This document shows, piece after piece, positions 28,901-37,900 of a stretch of DNA of 64,000 nt. The stretch comes from Rugalucina vietnamica (lineage: Eukaryota > Mollusca > Bivalvia > Lucinida > Lucinidae), in assembly GCA_964017185.1 (NCBI GenBank), contig OZ024869.1, positions 51,858,761-51,922,760 on the forward strand. The letters run 5' to 3'. The notes beneath the pieces were generated by a model, which was not told the DNA's origin, did not search any database, and was given only the letters and a program-made list of their open reading frames with translations. The translations under genes and the position numbers were made by a program. Positions within the stretch are counted from its first letter, which is position 1. Each line of letters opens with the position of its first letter.

Positions 28901-31900
28901 CGGCCTCTGGTGGCCCCAAATAGCTGAAAATGGTGTTGAATGATTGCTTTGACCAAGGCTCATTAGCTGGTATTCAGATATATTAACCATACGATTAAAT
29001 GTTTTTATAATTTTATGCATGCGTAAAACTTATTGGGAAAAATGCGGAAACAATAATGGGGTGTACATACAAAAGTCCTTCTATCATGGCCTCACATGAC
29101 CATAAAGAGCTGAAAATGGTAAAAAATGATATCCAAGACAGCTGTATTTTTGTATTATTTTCAAATAAATTAATTATGTAATTTCAATTTTCAAAAATAT
29201 TTATGAAAACTTAAATAATTAGAGAAAAAATGAGGAAAAATTGAAGGGGTATTCTTACAAAAGTTACTGCGTCTTGGCTTTTAATGTCCCTATAGAGATG
29301 TAGATGGCATCATAAGATTGCTAAGACAATGCTCTATTGGTCCATATTCAGATATATAAATCGTGCGACTTTATCTTTCAATATTTTAAGAAATAAGAGC
29401 AAAATGCAGACAAATAAGACATTGACTCACAAAATTACCTGTAAATTGGCTGCTAATTGACTTGTAAGGCTTCAAATGGCACCCAATTACATGTATTGCT
29501 AAGGCCATGCACAGTTGCCCGTGATATATAATAACATAATATAATTTATAGTTTCATTTAAATGGGAGTAATACCTCAGAAATTTTTAGACAGAGTATCA
29601 ATAATATGCAGAGTTTTAAAGTTGGTGGGGTAATTCTGTGTGAAATAATGCCATACTTTCAAAAGATCATGAGTTTTTTAGTGTAAAATGAGACTGCACT
29701 TTATACTTTTGCTTACAAACAATATACAATGCATTGGAAAGTAACTAATAAATAAGAAACAAGAACCAATTTATATACTACATTTTAGCAGACTTTTCAT
29801 AAGATATATAGCTTTTTGTCATAGCACTATCTCCATACATCAATGAATTTGAGCAGTATGCTTCATCCTGATCCTTCATCGGAAAGGAGAGGACTACTTA
29901 AAACATTCAAACCAAATATAGCAGATGTCACCTCAAACTCAAAATATGAGAGATATAGGTTTTTGTGTTCTAGGATAAGAGACAATATTTGATTTCAGTG
30001 TATAGTAAGGTAAGTATCAGAAATATTCCAAAATAATGCTTAAGCGTCCATACAATTGGTATCTTGTGTTTGTACTGAGCTAGACCATTACCAAATATAC
30101 CTAAATTGATTTAATATGCATCATTCAGTTCTAAGAAAATGCCACAAACTTCACTTTTAATTATAGTCTGGATTGTTTTAATGCATTACACCCTCGGTAA
30201 TTAGTTATGGTCTTGTCGGGCTGTCAGTCGCGTAGCAGCCACAGCTCCTGTGCATAGAGGCAAGTTATCAGTTCTTAGTTCACATTTCTTTTGCCATTAA
30301 CTTGAATCAGTCATTGAAAAGGAAGAATGTCTTATTTAGAAATATTTTCAAACCAAGACTTCGTGAAAACATTCACTAGTACAAATGCGCACGCTGTTTT
30401 ATACCATTGATGCATTACCACATTAAGGTATAACCTTAAGTATAGGTCCATACAGTTTAGTAAACAGTTTTTATTGCTTTTCAGGCTATTGTTTAATCAT
30501 GTTAAAGAGGATAGATTGTTAAAAACAAACTAACCATAAGAAGATTAACATTAAAATCACATACATGCATATTATTAAGGTGGGTGGGGTAATTTTACAT
30601 GTTATGTGGTAAAAATATTAATACAGAAATATGTTTTAGCAATACAGGTGTTTCATAATCAAATCAATAGTTTCTAAAATTGTTTAAAATACAAAAGCAA
30701 GTCATACAGACAGGGAAAATGACTGGATAATGGAAAAGTATGTAGTTGTCTGTTTATTAGATTTAAAGCTTATTTCATAGCAGAACCATACAACATTGCC
30801 TGATTAGACTATCATGCCAAAAAAATTTCCAGAGCAGCCCACCCAATCCTTCTTAGGGAAGGTTAGGACTAGCCAAAAATGCATTCAAACCAACTATAGC
30901 AGGAGATGTCACCTCCAACGCTAAATATGCGAGATACAGGATTTCGGGTTCTAGGGTATTGATTGACGTCAGAATTTCGTTTCCACTCAATATCTTGAGA
31001 ACGAATTGACAGAATCCGACCACATTTTGTATGCACATCAACGTTGACAAGATCTAGCTTGGGATTGTTACCCGTCATTTTTCGCAAAATTTTGACGGAG
31101 TTACGGCCCTTGATTGACGTCAGAATTTCGTTTCCGCTCAATATCTTGAGAACGATATGACAGAATCCGACCAAATTTTGTATGCACATCATCATTGACA
31201 AGATCTAGCTTGGGATTGTTACCCGTCATTTTTCGCAAAGTTTTGACGAAGTTGCGGCCCTTGATTGAGGTCAGAATTTCGTTTCCGCTCAATATCTTGA
31301 GAACGATATGACAGAATCCGACCAAATTTTGTGTGCACATCAACATTGACAAAATCTAGCTTGGGATTGTTGCCCGTCATTTTTCGCAAAATTTTGACGG
31401 AGTTACGGCCCTTGATTGACGTCAGAATTTTGTTTCCGCTCAATATCTTGAGAATGAATTGACAGAATCCGACCAAATTTTATTTGCCCATCAACATTGA
31501 CAAGATCTAGCTTGGGATTGTTACCCGTCATTTTTCGCAAAATTTTGACGGAGTTATGGCCCTTGATTGACGTCAGAATTTCGTTTCCGCTCAATATCTT
31601 GAGAACGAATTGACAGAATCTGACCAAATTTTGTATGCACATCATCATTGACAAGATCTAGCTTGGGATTGTTACCTGTCATTTTTCGCAAAGTTTTGAG
31701 GGAGTTACGGCCCTTGATTGACGACAGAATTTCGTTTCCGCTCAATATCTTGAGAACGATTTGGCAGAATCCGACCAAATTTTGTGTGCTCATCAACATT
31801 GACAAGATCTAGCTTGGGATTGTTACCCTTCATTTTTCGCAAAGTTTTGACGGAGTTACGGCCCTTGATTGACGTCAGAATTTCGTTTCCGCTCAATATC

Positions 31901-34900
31901 TTGAGAACGATATGACAGAATCCGACCAAATTTTGTGTGCACATCAACATTGACAAGATCTAGCTTGGGATTGTTGCACGTCATTTTTCGCAAAATTTTG
32001 ACGGAGTTACGGCCCTTGATTGACGTCAGAATTTTGTTTCCGCTCAATATTTTGAGAACGAATTGACAGAATCCGACCAAATTTTATTTGCCCATCAACA
32101 TTGACAAGATCTAGCTTGGGATTGTTACCCGTCATTTTTCGCAAAATTTTGACGGAGTTATGGCCCTTGATTGACGTCAGAATTTTGTTTCCGCTCAATA
32201 TCTTGAAAACGAATTGATAGAATCCGACCAAATTTTGTATGCACATCATCATTGACAAGATCTAGCTTGGGATTGTTACCCGTCATTTTTCGCAAAATTT
32301 TGACGGAGTTACGGCCCTTGATTGACGTCAGAATTTCGTTTCCGCTCAATATCTTGAGAACGATATGACAGAATCCGACCAAATTTTGTATGCACATCAT
32401 CATTGACAAGATCTAGCTTGGGATTGTTACCCGTCATTTTTCGCAAAGTTTTGACGAAGTTGCGGCACTTGATTGAGGTCAGAATTTCGTTTCCACTCAA
32501 TATCTTGAGAACGATATGACAGAATCCGACCTAATTTTGTGTGCACATCAACATTGACAAAATCTAGCTTGGGATTGTTGCCCGTCATTTTTCGCAAAAT
32601 TTTGACGGAGTTAGGCCCTTGATTGACGTCAGAATTTTGTTTCCGCTCAATATCTTGAGAATGAATTGACAGAATCCAACCAAATTTTATTTGCCCATCA
32701 ACATTGACAAGATCTAGCTTGGGATTGTTACCCGTCATTTTTCGCAAAATTTTGACGGAGTTATGGCCCTTGATTGACGTCAGAATTTCGTTTCCGCTCA
32801 ATATCTTGAGAACGAATGACAGAATCTGACCAAATTTTGTATGCACATCATCATTGACAAGATCTAGCTTGGGATTGTTACCTGTCATTTTTTGCAAAGT
32901 TTTGAGGGAGTTGCGGCCCTTGATTGACGACAGAATTTCGTTTCCGCTCAATATCTTGAGAACGATTTGGCAGAATCCGACCAAATTTTGTGTGCTCATC
33001 AACATTGACAAGATCTAGCTTGGGATTGTTACCCTTCATTTTTCGCAAAGTTTTGACGGAGTTACGGCCCTTGATTGACGTCAGAATTTCGTTTCTGCTC
33101 AATATCTTGAGAACGATTTGGCAGAATCCGACCAAATTTTGTGTGCTCATCAACATTGACAAGATCTAGCTTGGGATTGTTACCCTTCATTTTTCGCAAA
33201 GTTTTGACGGAGTTACGGCCCTTGATTGACGTCAGAATTTCGTTTCCGCTCAATATCTTGAGAACGATATGACAGAATCAGACCAAATTTTGTGTGCACA
33301 TCAACATTGACAAGATCTAGCTTGGGATTGTTGCACGTCATTTTTCGCAAAATTTTGACGGAGTTACGGCCCTTGATTGACGTCAGAATTTCGTTTCCGC
33401 TCAATATCTTGAGAACGAATTGACAGAATCCGACCAAATTTTATTTGCCCATCAACATTGACAAGATCTAGCTTGGGATTGTTACCCGTCATTTTTCGCA
33501 AAATTTTGACGGAGTTATGGCCCTTGATTGACGTCAGAATTTTGTTTCCGCTCAATATCTTGAAAACGAATTGATAGAATCCGAACAAATTTTGTATGCA
33601 CATCATCATTGACAAGATCTAGCTTGGGATTGTTACCCGTCATTTTTCGCAAAATTTTGACGCAGTTACGGCCCTTGATTGACGTCAGAATTTCGTTTCC
33701 GCTCAATATCTTGAGAATGAATTGACAGAATCTGACCAAATTTTGTATGCACATCAACATTGACAAGATCTAGCTTGGGATTGTTACCTGTAATTTTTCG
33801 CAAAATTTTGAAGGAATTACGGCCCTTGATTGACTTTAGAATTTCGTTTCCGCTCAATATCTTGAGAACGAATTGACAGAATCCGTCCAAATTTTGTATG
33901 CACATCATCATTGACAAGATCTAGCTTGGGATTGTTACCAGTCATTTTTCGCAAAATTTTGACGGAGTTATGGTCCTTTATTGAGGTCAGAATTTCGTTT
34001 CCGCTCAATATCTTCAGAACGGATTTACATAATCAGACCAGATTTTGTATGCGCATCAATATTGACGAGATCTAGCTTGTGATAGTTACCTGTCATTGTT
34101 TTTATAGCCCCGCTTTGGAAAAGTGGGGCTATACTGGATTCACCCTGTCCTTCCGTGGTTCCGTGGTTCCGTAGTTCCGTGGTTCTGTGATTCCTTCATT
34201 CCGTGGTTCCGTCATTCCGTGAACATTTTGTTTCCGCTTAATATCTTAAGAACAAATTGACAGAATCTGACCAAATTTTGTATGCACATCAACATTGACA
34301 ACATCTACCTTGGGATTGTTGCCCGTCATTTTTTGCAAAATTTTGACGGAGTTACGGCCCCTTGATTGATGTCAGAATTTCGTTTCCGCTCAATATCTCG
34401 AGAACAAATTGACAGAATCTGACCAAATTTTGTATGCACATCAACATTGACAACATCTACCTTGGGATTGCTGCCCGTCATTTTTCGCAAAATTTTGACG
34501 GAGTTATGGCCCTTGATTGACGCCATAATTTCGTTTCCGCTCAATATCTTGAGAACCGATGGACAGAATCTGACCAAATTTTATATGCACAATAACATTG
34601 ACAAGATCTAGCTAGCTTGGGATTGTTGCCTGTCATTTTTCGCAAAATTTTGACGGAGTTATGGCCCTTGATTGACGTCAGAATTTCGTTTCCGCTCAAT
34701 ATCTTGAGAGCCGATTGACAGAATCTGACCAAATTTTGTATGCACATTAACATTGCCAAGATCTAGCTTGGGATTGTTGCCGGTCCTTTATCGCAAAATT
34801 TTGAAGGTGTTATGGCCCTTGATTGACGTCAGAATTTCGTTTCCGCTCAATATCTCGAGAACGAATTGACAGAATCTGACCAAATTTTATATGCACATCA

Positions 34901-37900
34901 ATATTGACATGATCTAGCTTGAGATTGTTGCCTGTCATTTTTCGCAAAATTTTGATGGAGTTATGGCCCTTGATTGACCTCAGAAATTCCTTTCCGCTCA
35001 ATATCTTGAGAACAGATGGACAGAATCTGCTCAAATTTTGTATGCACATTTACATTGACAAGATCTAGCTTGGGATTGTTGCCTGTCATTTTTTGCATCA
35101 TTTTGACGGAGTTCTGCCCTTGATTGAGGTCAGAATTTCCTTTCCGCTCAATATCTCGAGAACAAATTGACAGACTCTGACTAAAATTTATATGCAAATC
35201 AACATTGTTAAGATCTAGCTTGAGATTGTTGCCCGTCATTTTTCGCAAAATTTTGACGGAGTTATGGCCCTTGATTGACGTCAGAATTTCGTTTCCGCTC
35301 AATATCTCGAGAACAAATTGATAGAATCTGACCAGATTTTATATGCACATCAACATTGACATGATGTAGCTTGAGATTGTTGCCCGTTATTTTTCGTAAA
35401 ATTTTGACGGAGTTATGGCCCTTGATTGACGTCAGAATTTTGTTTCTACTCAATATCTCGAGAACGATTTGACAGAATCTGACCAAATTTCGTATGCTCA
35501 TCAACGTAGACATGATCTAGCTTGGGATTGTTGCCTGTCATTTTTCGCAAAATTTTGATGGAGTAACAGCCCTTGATTGATGTCAGAATATACCAAATGT
35601 ATCTAACTTGGCATTGTTGCCCGTCATTGTTTGTCTCACCCTAGCAAAAAGCTCAGAAGCGGGGCTATAGTCAGATCCTCTGACAATTCTAGTTTTTACC
35701 CTGCAAAAAAGCTGAGAAGCGGGGCTATAGTCAGATTCTCTGACAATTCTAGTTCTGTTACCACTCATAACTTGAGAACCAGCTGTTAGACTTTAACCAA
35801 ATTTGGCATATGCATCAATATTGACAATATCTACTTATGTATCAATGCATGTTGTTTTCCTCAAATTTGCAGAGGAGTTATTGCCCTTGGATGACCCTAT
35901 ATTGATGTCAGAATTTCGTTTCCGCTCAATATCTTGAGAATGAATTGACAGAATCCGACCAAATTTTGTGTGCATATCAACATTGACAAGATCTAGCTTG
36001 GAATTGTTACCCGTCATTTTTCGCAAAATTTTGACGGAGTTACGGCCCTTAATTGACGTCAGAATTTCGTTTCCGCTCAATATCTTGAGAACGAATTGAC
36101 AGAATCAGACCAAATTTTGTATGCACATCATCATTGACAAGATCTAGCTTGGGATTGTTACCCGTCATTTTTCGCAAAATTTTGACGGAGTTACAGCCCT
36201 TGATTGAGGTCAGAATTTCGTTTCCGCTCAATATCTTGAGAACGAAATGACAGAATCAGACCAAATTTTGTATGCACGTCATCATTGACAAGATCTAGCT
36301 TGGGATTGTTACCCATCATTTTTCGCAAAATTTTGACGGAGTTACGGCCCTTGATTGACGTCAGAATTTCGTTTCCGCTCAATATCTTGAGAACAAATTG
36401 ACAGAATCCGACCAAATTTTGTGTGCACATCAACATTGACAAGATCTAGCTTGGGATTGTTACCCGTCATTTTTCGCAAAATTTTGACGGTGTTACGGCC
36501 CTTAATTGACGTCAGAATTTCGTTTCCGCTCAATATCTTGAGAACAAATTGACAGAATCGGACCAAATTTTGTATGCACGTCATCATTGACAAGATCTAG
36601 CTTGGGATTGTTACCCATCATTTTTCGCACAATTTTGACGGAGTTACGGCCCTGATTGACGTCAGAATTTTGTTTCCGCTCAATATCTTGAGAACGAATT
36701 GACAGAATCGAACCAAATTTTGTATGCACGTCATCATTGACAAGATCTAGCTTGGGATTGTTACCCGTCATTTTTTGCAAAATTTTGATGGAGTTACGGC
36801 CCTTGATTGACGTCAGAATTTCGTTTCCGCTCAATATCTTGAGAACGAATTGACAGAATCCGACCGAATTTTGTATGCACGTCATCATTGACAAGATCTA
36901 TCTTGGGATTGTTACCCATCATTTTTCGCAAAATTTTGACGGAGTTACGGCCCTTGATTGACTTCAGAATTTTGTTTCCGCTCAATATCTTGAGAACGAA
37001 TTGACAGAATCCGACCAAATTTTGTATGCACATCATCGACAAGATCTAGCTTGGGATTGTTACCCGTCATTTTTCGCAAAATTTTGACGGAGTTATGGCC
37101 ATTTATTGAGGTCAGAATTTCATTTCCGCTCAATATCTTGAGAACTAATTGACAGAATCAGACCAAAGTTTGTATGCGCATCAATATTGACGAGATCTAG
37201 CTTGTGATAGTTACCTGTCATTGTTTTTTTCACCCTGCAAAAAAGCTGAGAAGCGGGGCTATAGTCAGATTCTCTGACAATTCTAGTTTTTCCCACCTCG
37301 GTTTTTGGAGTGGGAATATTTTTCTGATTGCGCCTTTTCCAGATCTTTGCCTACTTGTACCTCCCTATATTTTCATCGAGATGATATATTGATAGTGAGC
37401 TATACAGATGTAAGGTGATTGCCATATTTTCCATTGATAATCACTATATTTTCAGCGAGATGATATATTGATAGTGAGCTATACGGACGTAGGGTGGTCG
37501 CCATATTTTCCATTGATCTCAGGACTAGTCACAGAAATGGGTGGATTACTGTCTCATGGTAGGTTGCTGAAGTATTATGTCCACCCACCGAAGGGGTGGA
37601 AGGGGTGGGGGACATATTGTTTTGGTGTAGATCCCGTCGGCGTCGGCGTCAGCGTCGGCGTAGCTTTTTGTCTGCACGATATCTCCTGAACCACTGGATG
37701 GATTTAGACCAAACTGGCACAGAAATTTCATTGGGGCAGCCGAATGGAGTGATTAGATTTTGGTGACCTTGACCTAATTTTTAAGGTCACAAAGGTCAAT
37801 TAACTGTTTGAAAATCCAGGTGTCTCCATTCGTTTCCGCTCTCTAACTTGAGTAGTTTTTGACCAATTTTCTTCAAACTTTGCATATGAGTTGATACCGA

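Larger units (their letters stand above)
26409..30958. mobile_element. 4.55-kb element with ~150-bp terminal inverted repeats
   Basis: Ends TACCCTAGAA... and ...TTCTAGGGTA are inverted for about 150 bp (26409-26552 against 30805-30958, sharing GAGACATCTTCTGCTATAG-like and GGGCTGCTCTGGAAATTTTT sequence). TTG flanks both sides, and the satellite reads CCCTTG/ATTGACG through the insertion point when one TTG is removed, so TTG is the target duplication. The CCCTAGAA start recalls piggyBac ends, but TTAA is absent. No transposase frame. Filled mostly by a ~187 bp repeat. Confidence 0.75.
26013..35752 (+). mobile_element. H1 element C, carrying two later insertions
   Basis: 5' end TTATAGCCCCGCTTTG near 26013; 3' end CTGAGAAGCGGGGCTATA, hairpin GTCAGA-TTC-TCTGAC and TTCTAG at 35752. 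It is interrupted by a 4.55 kb TIR element (26409-30958) and by a younger H1 element (34101-35692). Removing both leaves about 3.6 kb. The interior is the 151 bp satellite, preceded by a unique 5' segment with CACATAACTTGAGAACCAG. Confidence 0.6.

Noticed and set aside
26409..30958. piggyBac identity of the TIR element from its CCCTAGAA ends
   Set aside because: The required TTAA target duplication is absent; the array context shows TTG. Superfamily left open.
30853..37133. Many overlapping minus-strand frames of about 60-194 residues reading ...LSGNEILTSIKGRNSVKILRK...
   Set aside because: They arise because the 151-bp satellite lacks stops in some minus frames. The frame shifts with each unit (151 is not divisible by 3), there are no splice or start contexts, and variation is not codon-like.
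37546..37731. Minus-strand frame with DADADADG repeat
   Set aside because: Translation of the (GGCGTC)n microsatellite at the H2 element head.
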